NCBI GenBank assembly: GCA_964398955.1
Contig: CAYNOZ010000043.1
Span: forward strand, 1 to 13,262
Source: CAYNOZ01 sp964398955
Lineage (GTDB): Archaea > Methanobacteriota_B > Thermococci > Thermococcales > CAYNOZ01
Direction: 5' to 3'
DNA length: 13,262 nt
Below the pieces are notes generated by a model that was not told the origin of the DNA, ran no database searches, and saw only the letters and a list, made by a program, of their open reading frames with translations. The position numbers were made by a program, and so were the translations under genes. Positions 1 through 7,440 of the stretch are shown piece after piece. How positions within the stretch are numbered: position 1 is the first letter of the stretch; every line of letters begins with the position of its first letter.

Positions 1-4
1 TTAC

Positions 5-42
5 GGCATTCATCCCCACGGCAAGCCATGGGGTATTCTGCC
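5..42 (-). mobile_element. IS200/IS605-type right-end hairpin, solo remnant
   Basis: Read on the minus strand, this has the layout GGCAGAATA, then a CCCC...GGGG hairpin, then ATGAATGCC, which is typical of the right end of archaeal IS200/IS605 (tnpB) elements. On the plus strand the stem is CCCCACGG against CCATGGGG, 7 of 8 pairs, with loop CAAG, and outer GGCA/TGCC arms also pair. In such elements tnpB should lie upstream in the same orientation, that is to the right, but the histidine kinase gene is there instead. This is therefore a solo end, a miniature derivative or a decayed copy. Family assignment is from remembered consensus, not a search. Confidence 0.45.
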
Positions 43-196
43 TCACTCCACTATAAAAATCTGAAACTAACCCTATAACAATATTTGAACAATAATCAAC
101 ACTAATTACAGAATAAAAGTTTTAAATTATTTTGAACTTTAATAATTAATATTTTTGAATCAGTTCATTACAGTACCCATTTCATTTTTTTAAGTT
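43..196. other. Intergenic, no gene seen
   Basis: This AT-rich spacer lies between the IS-like hairpin and the end of the kinase gene. No open frame with a ribosome binding site, no tRNA and no transposase fragment is visible. The plus strand at about 60-115 is A/C-rich, like the 3' tails of other genes in this window, so it may be the tail of a plus-strand transcript entering from the left. Confidence 0.4.
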
Positions 197-2404
197 TTAT
201 TTTTTATTTTTTGCGTTTGTTTTTTGGTTGTCTGGTTTTTGCATTTCCATATTAAAGATTGTTCCATTAGGTTTTCTGTTCTTTATTTCTATCTTTGCGT
301 TATATGTTTCTGCAATTTTTTTTACTAGATACATTCCAATACCTGTTCCAGATTCTTTTCCTTTTTTGAATCCCTTCTTGAAGATTCTGTCTCTGTGTTT
401 TTGGGGGATGCCTTTTCCGTCGTCTTCCATTTTACATGAGATTTTGTTTTGTTTTTCTTTGACTGTTATTTTTATTTTTTTGGAGTTTCCGTGTTTTACT
501 GAGTTTTCTATTAGGTTGGTGAATAGTTGTCTTAGTAATGATCCTCCTTTCACTATTATTTCGGGTTTTTGGCAGTTTATTTCTATTTTGTTTATTTCTA
601 AGACTTTTTGTTCTTCTTTGGCTGTTCTTCTAAGAATTTTGCATATGTCTATGTTTTCTATTTTTTGTTTTTGTTCTAGTTGGTTTAGGGTTTTTACTTT
701 TTTTATTATGTTTATTGAATTTTTTGTTGCTCTTTGAGCTTTTTCTATGTATTTTCTGGCTTCTTCTGGTATTTGATATTCTTGTGCAAGTTCTAGGTAG
801 CCCTCTGTTATTTGGTTTTTGTTTCCTACGTCATGTCGGAGTAGTGAGTGTAGGAATTTTTCTTTTTCTTGTGTTTCTTTTCTTTTTGTTATGTCTCGGG
901 CTATGCTTAAGATAGCATCTTTTCCTTGGTACTTTATTGTCGTTGAGCTTATTTCTACTGGTATCAGTTCTCCTTTTTTTGTTTCATGCTTTGTTTCGAA
1001 AACTTGTACTTGATCTTCCTTTACGGTGTTGATTAGTTCATTTATTTTTTCTGGTTTTAGGTTTGCGTCTATGTCTTTTGGACTCATTTTTAGTAGTTCT
1101 TCTTTTTTGTATCCTAATTTTTTTACGGCTGAGTTGTTTACTTCTAAGAATTCTCCTTCAGGGCTTATTACCCATACAGTGTCATTCATACCGTTAATTA
1201 GTTCTTGGTATTCTTCTCTGCTTCTTTGTATTTCTTTTTCTCTCTCCTTTCTTTGTGTAATATCTTTGTATACTGCTATTATGTGGGTTTCTTGTTCTAG
1301 CTGGATTGGGGTTGCTGATATGGATACAGGGATTTCTTCATTTTCTGTTTTTCTGGTTGTTTCATAATCCACATATCCTTCTTTAGATTTTTCATCAAGT
1401 TCTTCTGCCTCATTTTTAAATCTTTTAGGTACTATGATTTTGTTAATGTTTTTACCCTTAATATTTTTGAGTTTATATCCGAATACTTTTTCAAATCTTT
1501 TATTTATGTTTAATACTTTCATATTCTTATTTACTAGTATCATGGGTTCAGGATTTTTATTGAACAAGTTTTTAAATCTTTTTTTAGTTCTTACTAATTT
1601 ATCTTCCATTTCTTTCCTCTCGCTAATATCTCTTACAAATTCTACAACGCCTATTGTTTTTCCTGTGTCAGGATCAGTCATTGGGTAATCATAGATCTCA
1701 ATCCAATCTATTTCAGAATCAGGCAATCCTCTCATGATTTTTCTTTCTGTTTCTCCTGATTTCATACTTCTTATGGCTGGACAGTTTTCACAGGGTTTAT
1801 CTCCATTCTGATATACTTTATAACATTTTTTCCCTTCTAAAGGGGTTCTACCTGAATACCAGTTCCTAATAGTGCTATTAACGAATTCTATATTAAGATC
1901 TTTATCCAGTACGCTTATACCGTCTTGAACAGTTTTTAACGTGGTTTTCATTAACCTTTCTCTTTTCCTTAATTCTTTTTCTGTTCTACTGTGTTCTACT
2001 TCCTTGTAAATAGCTTTTGCAAGAACATTGTACTGAGATCTCGCATCAACACCTTTCTCCAAGTAATGATCAGCTCCAAGATTCAAGGCTCTAATAGCAA
2101 CCTCTTCCCTACCCTGACCAGTCAACATAATAAACGGAATATCACTTAATCTACCTTTCTCTAATTTTCTTACCTTCTCTAAAAAATCAAGACCATCCAG
2201 ACCAGGCATCTGATAATCAGAAACAATACAATCATAATTATTTTCCTCTAACAATTCTAAAGCCTTAGAAGCGGAAAAGGCAGAATCAGTATTAATAGAC
2301 TCATTTTCTCTTTCAAGAAACGTACTCTCTAACTCTAAAAAATTTTTATCATCATCTACAAGTAAAACATCTATTCTCTGATCATCACTTTCAAAACCTG
2401 ACAT
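197..2404 (-). CDS. Cytosolic hybrid sensor histidine kinase, REC-PAS-PAS-PAS-HisKA-HATPase
   Basis: A 735-residue two-component protein with no membrane segment, so it should sense a cytoplasmic or diffusible signal. The N-terminal receiver domain (about 12-130) has the acidic pocket D17/D18, phosphoacceptor D63 in the SDYQMP motif, T95 and K117, so it looks competent. Three PAS domains follow, at about 150-265, 270-387 and 393-510, each ending in a D-I-(S/T)-x-R-K motif. The first PAS carries C194, C205 and C208 (CxxCP type), which could bind metal or act in redox sensing. The H-box has H524 in RHDVGNK, the form common in archaeal kinases. The ATPase has N634 (N-box), D661-D662-G-K-G665 (G1) and G686-T-G-I-G690 (G2). 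REC-first architecture is common in archaea. The partner regulator is not in the window. The ATG start at 2404 places the receiver directly at the N-terminus. Specific signal unknown. Confidence 0.93.
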   Translation of the reverse strand: MSGFESDDQRIDVLLVDDDKNFLELESTFLERENESINTDSAFSASKALELLEENNYDCIVSDYQMPGLDGLDFLEKVRKLEKGRLSDIPFIMLTGQGREEVAIRALNLGADHYLEKGVDARSQYNVLAKAIYKEVEHSRTEKELRKRERLMKTTLKTVQDGISVLDKDLNIEFVNSTIRNWYSGRTPLEGKKCYKVYQNGDKPCENCPAIRSMKSGETERKIMRGLPDSEIDWIEIYDYPMTDPDTGKTIGVVEFVRDISERKEMEDKLVRTKKRFKNLFNKNPEPMILVNKNMKVLNINKRFEKVFGYKLKNIKGKNINKIIVPKRFKNEAEELDEKSKEGYVDYETTRKTENEEIPVSISATPIQLEQETHIIAVYKDITQRKEREKEIQRSREEYQELINGMNDTVWVISPEGEFLEVNNSAVKKLGYKKEELLKMSPKDIDANLKPEKINELINTVKEDQVQVFETKHETKKGELIPVEISSTTIKYQGKDAILSIARDITKRKETQEKEKFLHSLLRHDVGNKNQITEGYLELAQEYQIPEEARKYIEKAQRATKNSINIIKKVKTLNQLEQKQKIENIDICKILRRTAKEEQKVLEINKIEINCQKPEIIVKGGSLLRQLFTNLIENSVKHGNSKKIKITVKEKQNKISCKMEDDGKGIPQKHRDRIFKKGFKKGKESGTGIGMYLVKKIAETYNAKIEIKNRKPNGTIFNMEMQKPDNQKTNAKNKK

Positions 2405-2531
2405 ACAATCGATCCAATAAAAATTTTTTACTAATAAAACTATTGATTTACCATTCTTCCATCTACAAACATATCTAATAAAATAATAAATTATTTAAAT
2501 TATATTTTTTAAAATCTAGTTGGTGTATTAG
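2405..2531. promoter_or_regulatory. Divergent promoter region between kinase and nuclease
   Basis: A 127-nt very AT-rich spacer separates two divergently transcribed genes and must contain both promoters. TATA-like A/T runs at about 2485-2512 (for the plus-strand nuclease) lie at a suitable distance. A GGTG ribosome binding site at 2522-2525 precedes the nuclease GTG start. Individual boxes cannot be assigned with certainty in sequence this AT-rich. Confidence 0.4.
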
Positions 2532-3719
2532 GTGTCCAGCTTTTCCTTAGATACAGATTCATTACTAAATATTGATCCATATGAATTTGAAAAATTAATA
2601 GCAGATTTATGGATTAATATGGGTTGGAATACTGAAGTAAGTGATAAATCAAACGATAAAGGAGTTGATGTAGTAGCCATCAAACAAGATGCCTTCAAAA
2701 CCAAACAAATGATCCAAGTCAAAAGATACGATAAAGGTAATAAGGTAGGTAGTCCAGAGATACAGCAGTACAGCAGCCTTATACAACAAGAAAAAGACGC
2801 TGACATGTCATTAGTAATAACCACCAGCGAATTCACAGAAAACGCCAAAGAAATGGCTAAAAAACTAAACGTGAAAACCATTAACGGAAAACAACTAATA
2901 AAACTAATACAAAAACATGGAGGAAAAGAACTACTCAAAAACTACCTAAAAACAAGTACAACCAAAAATAATCAAAAAAATATATACAAGGAAGTAGAAA
3001 AAAGTTACGCAGTTATAAAAATAGATCCTGAAAAATTAAAAGAAGAAGCTGGAGAAGGAATAATCAAGAAAAACCCAGTAAAAGCACTGAAAACATACCA
3101 CTACCCATATATAATAACTGAAACCAGCTACCAATTCACAGAAACGAAAGGATTAATCATTAAAAAACAAAAAACGGAATACGATAACGTCTACTTCTGG
3201 ATAGACGCAGTAGAAGGTAACTACGTAAAAAAACAAAACAAAAAATTCCATACCCTATTCAATATAGAAAAAATCACAGAAAAAGAAATACAAAAACTGA
3301 AACAACTACCAATAAAAACCGAAAATCTGGAAAAAGAATCAGAAAAAAGAATACTAAACAATCTAAAAAAGAAAAACTTAATAACACAGAAAAAACAGAC
3401 CTATGAAAAGAATTTCCAATGGCCTAACTGGAGACAAACCCAATCACCAAATCAAATTCAAACCACAGAAAACCCACAAGAAAAAATAAAACCCGAAATA
3501 CCTGTAAAAAAAGTAAGGAAATTTCTAAAAAACTTTAAAGACCAAACAACCAAAGTAAACCAAAACAAAATAATATACATACCATACCACATAACAATAC
3601 TAGAAGATGGAAAAATAAAAGCATATAACGCCATAACAGGAAAAAGAAACAAAAAAATTGGAAAAACAACCTTCAAGAAAAAACTAAGGCATCAAAAAAA
3701 CCTATACCATCAAAAATAA
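2532..3719 (+). CDS. Mrr-like restriction endonuclease-fold protein with long Lys/Asn/Gln-rich C-terminal region
   Basis: A 395-residue protein. Residues about 15-125 form a Mrr-type PD-(D/E)XK nuclease domain, with E20 in the first helix, D46 in KGVDVVA and Q62-V-K64 as the catalytic lysine motif. The domain ends with a typical GKQLIKLI helix. Such proteins cut DNA in restriction or repair. No methylase or specificity gene is nearby, so a methyl-directed or stand-alone role is more likely than a classical restriction-modification pair. The rest (about 150-395) is Lys/Asn/Gln-rich and not recognised. It contains two similar Y-x-P-Y patches, one followed by DAVEG (residues 189-229) and one by NAITG (349-370), suggesting a small repeated module. 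The start is GTG with GGTG six nt upstream; an in-frame stop lies just before it. Its 3' half is extremely A/C-rich. Confidence 0.8.
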   Translation: MSSFSLDTDSLLNIDPYEFEKLIADLWINMGWNTEVSDKSNDKGVDVVAIKQDAFKTKQMIQVKRYDKGNKVGSPEIQQYSSLIQQEKDADMSLVITTSEFTENAKEMAKKLNVKTINGKQLIKLIQKHGGKELLKNYLKTSTTKNNQKNIYKEVEKSYAVIKIDPEKLKEEAGEGIIKKNPVKALKTYHYPYIITETSYQFTETKGLIIKKQKTEYDNVYFWIDAVEGNYVKKQNKKFHTLFNIEKITEKEIQKLKQLPIKTENLEKESEKRILNNLKKKNLITQKKQTYEKNFQWPNWRQTQSPNQIQTTENPQEKIKPEIPVKKVRKFLKNFKDQTTKVNQNKIIYIPYHITILEDGKIKAYNAITGKRNKKIGKTTFKKKLRHQKNLYHQK

Positions 3720-3803
3720 CAGATAAAACATAAAAACCGAAAAACAAAAATAAAGAGAAAAAGAAAAAAGGTTAGACTTCTTCAAAAAGAGTTAAATGAG
3801 TTT
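3720..3803. terminator. Convergent A-rich terminator region
   Basis: An 84-nt spacer between the converging nuclease and lipoprotein genes. The plus strand is strongly A-rich, so the minus-strand lipoprotein transcript would carry several U tracts here, the usual archaeal termination signal. No strong hairpin is seen. Confidence 0.35.
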
Positions 3804-4871
3804 TCATTCTCTATATTCTTCAAGTATAATTTCAAGTTGCTTTTCTCCAGTATCCTCATCATAAGCTACGATGTACGTTGGAAATCCTAAATTCTCCGCT
3901 ATAGCAGTTTGTAGGACTAAATTTCCATTAACTCTAACCTCGCCTACATAACTAAGTATACCTGAATATTCTTCTTTTCCAACTACCTCTATTGTGACAG
4001 ATTCATCGGGAGTTGTTACTGACCATTTATTACCAACTTTCAAACCACCCTCTGAGAAATAAGGAACCATTGGGTTGTACAAACCACCTGCTATAAACGC
4101 TCCAGCTGGTGTTCCAGAAGCTTCACTACCTAATTCATCCTTATCCCCAGTAAAAGTAGTTGTAAAGGTTTGATCCTCTACGTTTATTGTGGTTTCAACT
4201 GTAGCTTGATTTTCAGAAACCGAGGTAACCTCCCATGTAAAAGATCCTGTTTGACCGTCTGCAGTGAATGAGTACTTGTAGTAAACTTCTTCACTGAAAC
4301 TGTAGGGTTCCCAGTAAGCAACATCTTCTCCGGTTTGCTCTCCTGTACCTTCGTCAGTATCACCATTTGTTGTTTCTTTTAGCTCTCCTTCAGTTCCTTG
4401 CCATGTTCCAGATCCCATGTCTTCAGTTACTTCCCAATCCCCAGAGATCTGTGATGCATCTGTATTGAATGAACCGGACCAGTTAACAGTTCCTAAAGCT
4501 GCTGATCCGCTTGCATCTATCATCCCATCTGATGCAGTTCCGGATATATCGCCTGAAGTATCTCCTCTGAAGAAACCTGTGACTTCTCCAGTATCAAAAT
4601 TAACTGTAAATTCCCATTCTCCTTCCACATCTCCTTGACCTGAGAATGATCCCTGCCATGTTCCACAATAAGTGGTTTTTCCCGTTAGGTCTGAATAAGA
4701 GGAGTCAGATCCGTCTTCACCGTTTTGTTGAGAATCATCTCCTTGATCTGTATCAGATGACTGATCTGGGTCTGTTTCTTCATTACTAGTACATCCTAAT
4801 GTTGTAACTGATAGAATTAGTGCTAATACAAGAAATAGGGTAATTAATTTTTTCCCATAATTTTTTGGCAA
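3804..4871 (-). CDS. Acidic secreted lipoprotein with Gly/Trp-rich beta domain
   Basis: A 355-residue exported protein. A signal peptide has basic K7-K8, a hydrophobic core at about 9-24 and a lipobox T-L-G-C27, so C27 is the likely lipid anchor on the outer face of the membrane. Residues about 30-60 are an Asp/Ser/Gln-rich linker. Residues about 68-165 form a Gly-rich beta domain with recurring motifs (GTWQGSF, NWSGSF, GSGTWQG). After a second acidic linker, about 185-355 is a separate beta-rich domain. Neither domain is recognised, so the function is unknown. The acidity would suit a halophile. The start is TTG at 4871, supported by a strong GAAGGTG site at 4877-4883 five nt upstream and by a complete signal peptide. 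It lies 262 nt downstream of the transporter gene on the same strand but has its own promoter. Confidence 0.85.
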   Translation of the reverse strand: MPKNYGKKLITLFLVLALILSVTTLGCTSNEETDPDQSSDTDQGDDSQQNGEDGSDSSYSDLTGKTTYCGTWQGSFSGQGDVEGEWEFTVNFDTGEVTGFFRGDTSGDISGTASDGMIDASGSAALGTVNWSGSFNTDASQISGDWEVTEDMGSGTWQGTEGELKETTNGDTDEGTGEQTGEDVAYWEPYSFSEEVYYKYSFTADGQTGSFTWEVTSVSENQATVETTINVEDQTFTTTFTGDKDELGSEASGTPAGAFIAGGLYNPMVPYFSEGGLKVGNKWSVTTPDESVTIEVVGKEEYSGILSYVGEVRVNGNLVLQTAIAENLGFPTYIVAYDEDTGEKQLEIILEEYRE

Positions 4872-4914
4872 ATAAACACCTTCTTTTCCATAACTAGTTC
4901 AGAGAAAAATCAAA

Positions 4915-4929
4915 TAGAACACTGTTCTA
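4915..4929 (-). promoter_or_regulatory. Perfect 15-bp dyad at lipoprotein transcription start, likely operator
   Basis: TAGAACA-C-TGTTCTA is a perfect 7-bp inverted repeat around one central base. It lies about 44 nt before the TTG start and about 20-35 nt downstream of a TATA-like TTATAA at 4948-4953, so it straddles the expected transcription start. This is the classic position for an archaeal repressor site that blocks polymerase recruitment. The regulator is unknown. Confidence 0.5.
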
Positions 4930-4947
4930 ATTCCTTAACTAAACAGG

Positions 4948-4953
4948 TTATAA
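4948..4953 (-). promoter_or_regulatory. TATA box of lipoprotein gene
   Basis: On the minus strand this is GATTATAACC preceded by an A-rich, BRE-like stretch. At 25-27 nt downstream it predicts a start at about 4924, giving a leader of about 50 nt that contains the GAAGGTG ribosome binding site. Confidence 0.45.
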
Positions 4954-5133
4954 TCTTTTCTTTTCCTTTAAAAAATAAACTAGCTTTAACTAATAAATAA
5001 AAAATATTAACTAATAAAACTTTCGATCTATATTAACATTAAGTATAAAACTAAAAGTTTAAAAAAATAAAGTAGAACCCATATAATAAATAATAAAAAA
5101 GAAGAAAATATGAATAACTCCAAACTATTCAAA

Positions 5134-5709
5134 TTATTCCTCGTAAAGTGGTTCTCCTACTGGAATATCTATTCCCACTGACTTACCTAAATGATGTAGT
5201 GCATTGTATAGTGCCCATACAAAGAATATTAAGAAAATCCACCCAGATAAAACAGATAAAATCTCTATACTATATATTACTGAGATTCCTCTTATTATGA
5301 AAGCAAATCCCGCACCTGGAGCAACTAACCAGGTCACCCAAGGAACTCTAGACATTGGAATAGCCCAAAGCCAAAGAGTCAGACCCAAGAAACATGTCCA
5401 ATAACCAACTGCAGTTCCAACATGAAAACCCATTAAATGCTCTAAAAAAATGGTCAAAGTAGGTGTAATCATGAACAAATTACCAAATACAGCGAACAAA
5501 TTACCTGCAACCATATTACCTCTTCTTAAAAGTATTACCCCTGTCGAGGTCTGAGATATAGCTCCAGCCACTCCAATAGGGAACAAGAAAATCGTTTGCT
5601 CCTCAGGGATCCTACCTGTATACAAACCGAACAGTATGAAAGAAATACCAGCTAAAGCTAAAAGCCCCCAAGGCTCAGGATTAGCCCAAAAATTATCCTT
5701 ATCTGACAT
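5134..5709 (-). CDS. GPR1/FUN34/YaaH family acetate-type transporter
   Basis: A 191-residue integral membrane protein with about six hydrophobic segments (roughly 15-31, 40-61, 68-89, 95-116, 122-142 and 148-170). The family hallmark NPxPxGL appears as N10-P-E-P-W-G-L16 just before helix 1, and the GxxQ...G...RRGN...F..FGN.F pattern at about 49-79 also matches. Members move acetate, succinate or ammonium, or act as acetate channels; here acetate uptake or export is the best guess. Bulky or acidic changes (E12, W14) in the signature differ from the usual AP-L form and might alter selectivity. The ATG at 5709 gives a complete helix 1. There is no clear Shine-Dalgarno site and a TATA-like box lies only about 27 nt upstream, so the mRNA may be leaderless. 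Confidence 0.85.
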   Translation of the reverse strand: MSDKDNFWANPEPWGLLALAGISFILFGLYTGRIPEEQTIFLFPIGVAGAISQTSTGVILLRRGNMVAGNLFAVFGNLFMITPTLTIFLEHLMGFHVGTAVGYWTCFLGLTLWLWAIPMSRVPWVTWLVAPGAGFAFIIRGISVIYSIEILSVLSGWIFLIFFVWALYNALHHLGKSVGIDIPVGEPLYEE

Positions 5710-5731
5710 ACCAATTCTCTAAAGCCCAAAT

Positions 5732-5740
5732 TATTTAAAC
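5732..5740 (-). promoter_or_regulatory. TATA box of YaaH-family gene, possibly leaderless
   Basis: GTTTAAATA on the minus strand is centred about 27 nt upstream of the ATG. Transcription would then begin at or within a few bases of the start codon, as in leaderless archaeal mRNAs. The scaffold gap begins six bases beyond it, so the upstream control region is not visible. Confidence 0.4.
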
Positions 5741-5745
5741 ATTAT

Positions 5746-5845
5746 NNNNNNNNNNNNNNNNNNNNNNNNNNNNNNNNNNNNNNNNNNNNNNNNNNNNNNN
5801 NNNNNNNNNNNNNNNNNNNNNNNNNNNNNNNNNNNNNNNNNNNNN
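5746..5845. other. Assembly gap of 100 N
   Basis: Exactly 100 undetermined bases. This is a conventional placeholder length for a scaffold gap of unknown size, so the distance and linkage between the two halves of the window are not established by sequence. Confidence 0.98.
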
Positions 5846-6124
5846 AAAAGACGGTAAATCTATAAAATATTATTAAATTAATAAAAGCAGTATTATTATT
5901 TAAATTTTCATTTATTTATCCCAAAGGCAATTTGTGCGGTTTTCGTTTTTAATCTACTGTAGATTTATCTTAGTTGTATAGATGACTCTTTTTTTGGTTA
6001 TTTTATTGAGTAAGGTAGGATTGTTTCATTGTGGTTAATACAATTTTTACTTGAATTTTAGTGTTATTACTACAATAAATAGAAGGTTTTTTATGTAGTA
6101 ACTACGATCATACTTTGTGGGATT
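5846..6124. promoter_or_regulatory. Upstream region of DUF4143-type ATPase with two dyads
   Basis: No gene is seen in this 279-nt stretch. Two inverted repeats stand out. AATCTAC-T-GTAGATT at 5951-5965 is a perfect 7-bp dyad. TTACTACA at 6067-6074 pairs with TGTAGTAA at 6094-6101 and overlaps a smaller palindrome GTAGTAACTAC at 6095-6105, ending about 20 nt before the start codon. The latter could be an operator or an mRNA hairpin in the leader. Confidence 0.35.
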
Positions 6125-7393
6125 ATGAAAAGATCAGAAATTTTAGAAGAACTCCAAAGGCAAAACCCTTGGTGGCAGAATAAAGAAACAAAATTAAATG
6201 AAAAAATAATTCAAAGAAAATTAAAAACTAAAATCAAAAAAGAATTAGAAAACTCAAAAATTTCGGGAGTAATCGGACTTAGAAGAACTGGCAAAACAAC
6301 TTTACTCAAACTTCTAATTAAGGATCTCCTAACAAATACTAAAGGAAAAAGAATATGTTATTTTTCCTATGACCTAGCAGAAGAATTAAATCCAAGGAAA
6401 ATAATTAAGATTTATACTGAAGAAATTTTAAAAGAACCATTAAATAATCTTAAAAACCGAATTTATCTATTTTTCGATGAAATACAAAAGGTGGAAGATT
6501 GGGGCAACCAAATCAAGTCAATTCACGATAAAAACTACAACATAAAATTCGTAGTGTCTGGATCTTCTTCAATGAATATTACTAAAGGAGCTGGAGAAAG
6601 CCTTGTCGGTAGAATAATGATACATGAACTGAACCCCTTCACATTCTCTGAATTCCTTAAATATAGAGGAGTGAAGCATCAAAAATTAAACTTGAAAAAC
6701 TTAAAATATCCTAATAATTCTGAAGAGTTAAGAATTCATTTTAATGAATATTTTGAATTAGGCGGTATTCCTGAAATTTATGAAGATCTCTCTATAGATT
6801 ATCTTAGACAAATGCTTGACTTATTATTTTTTAGAGATATAATTGAAATGTTCGAAGTTAAAAAATCTAGTGTACTAAAAGGAATATTCCGAATTATATC
6901 TGAGAAAACAGGACAAAAGATAAATTATTCTAATATATCAAATAATTTAGACACTCAATATAGAACAATAAAAAATTATATTGAATACTTAGAAGATTCT
7001 TTCTTAATAAAAGAAAGCCCCCCTTATGAGAATAATACTGCAAAAAGCTTAAGAAAAAATCCCAAAGTTTACATATCCGATCATAGCTATAACAATATTT
7101 GGAAAACTAAGAACGGACTAAAAGCAGAGACCATCGCATTCAATCATTTAAAAAGAATCGAAAAGCCTTACTACAATAATTCCCCTGAAATTGATATAGT
7201 TTTACCTAAGAAGAAATACGGGTTCGAAATAAAATACACAGACAAAATAACTAAAAAAGACTCAAAATCACTCACAGAACTTCCAAAAGAATTCAAATTA
7301 TTCCTCGTAACAAAAGATAAATACGATAAATGGTATATAGAAAATAGAAAAATTAACTTAATCCCTTTGTGGATGCTTTGTACATCCATCTGA
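6125..7393 (+). CDS. AAA_14/DUF4143-type ATPase with C-terminal nuclease-like domain
   Basis: A 422-residue P-loop ATPase. Walker A is G51-LRRTGK-T58, Walker B is LFFD118-E119-I, and a sensor-like VVSGSSS lies at about 143-149. The region around 153-175 (GRIMIHELNPFTFSEF) and GGIPEIYE is typical of archaeal ATPases with a C-terminal DUF4143 domain. A winged-helix-like stretch follows at about 255-300. The tail has E355-x-D357 and E368-I-K370, a PD-(D/E)XK-like arrangement. The family is numerous and often mobile in archaea; its cellular role is unproven (DNA transactions or stress and defence are suggested). The ATG start has only a weak upstream GTGGG match. Unlike several neighbours it shows no strong A/C gradient, hinting at different ancestry. 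Confidence 0.85.
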   Translation: MKRSEILEELQRQNPWWQNKETKLNEKIIQRKLKTKIKKELENSKISGVIGLRRTGKTTLLKLLIKDLLTNTKGKRICYFSYDLAEELNPRKIIKIYTEEILKEPLNNLKNRIYLFFDEIQKVEDWGNQIKSIHDKNYNIKFVVSGSSSMNITKGAGESLVGRIMIHELNPFTFSEFLKYRGVKHQKLNLKNLKYPNNSEELRIHFNEYFELGGIPEIYEDLSIDYLRQMLDLLFFRDIIEMFEVKKSSVLKGIFRIISEKTGQKINYSNISNNLDTQYRTIKNYIEYLEDSFLIKESPPYENNTAKSLRKNPKVYISDHSYNNIWKTKNGLKAETIAFNHLKRIEKPYYNNSPEIDIVLPKKKYGFEIKYTDKITKKDSKSLTELPKEFKLFLVTKDKYDKWYIENRKINLIPLWMLCTSI

Positions 7394-7440
7394 ACCAAAT
7401 AGGGATTTAGAAGAAAGATTTGAAAGGCTTCCTATCTGCT

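Noticed and set aside
228..1688. Several plus-strand open frames opposite the kinase gene
   Set aside because: They are Phe/Leu/Ser-rich antisense shadows of the A/C-rich kinase coding strand, with no recognised motifs or ribosome binding sites.
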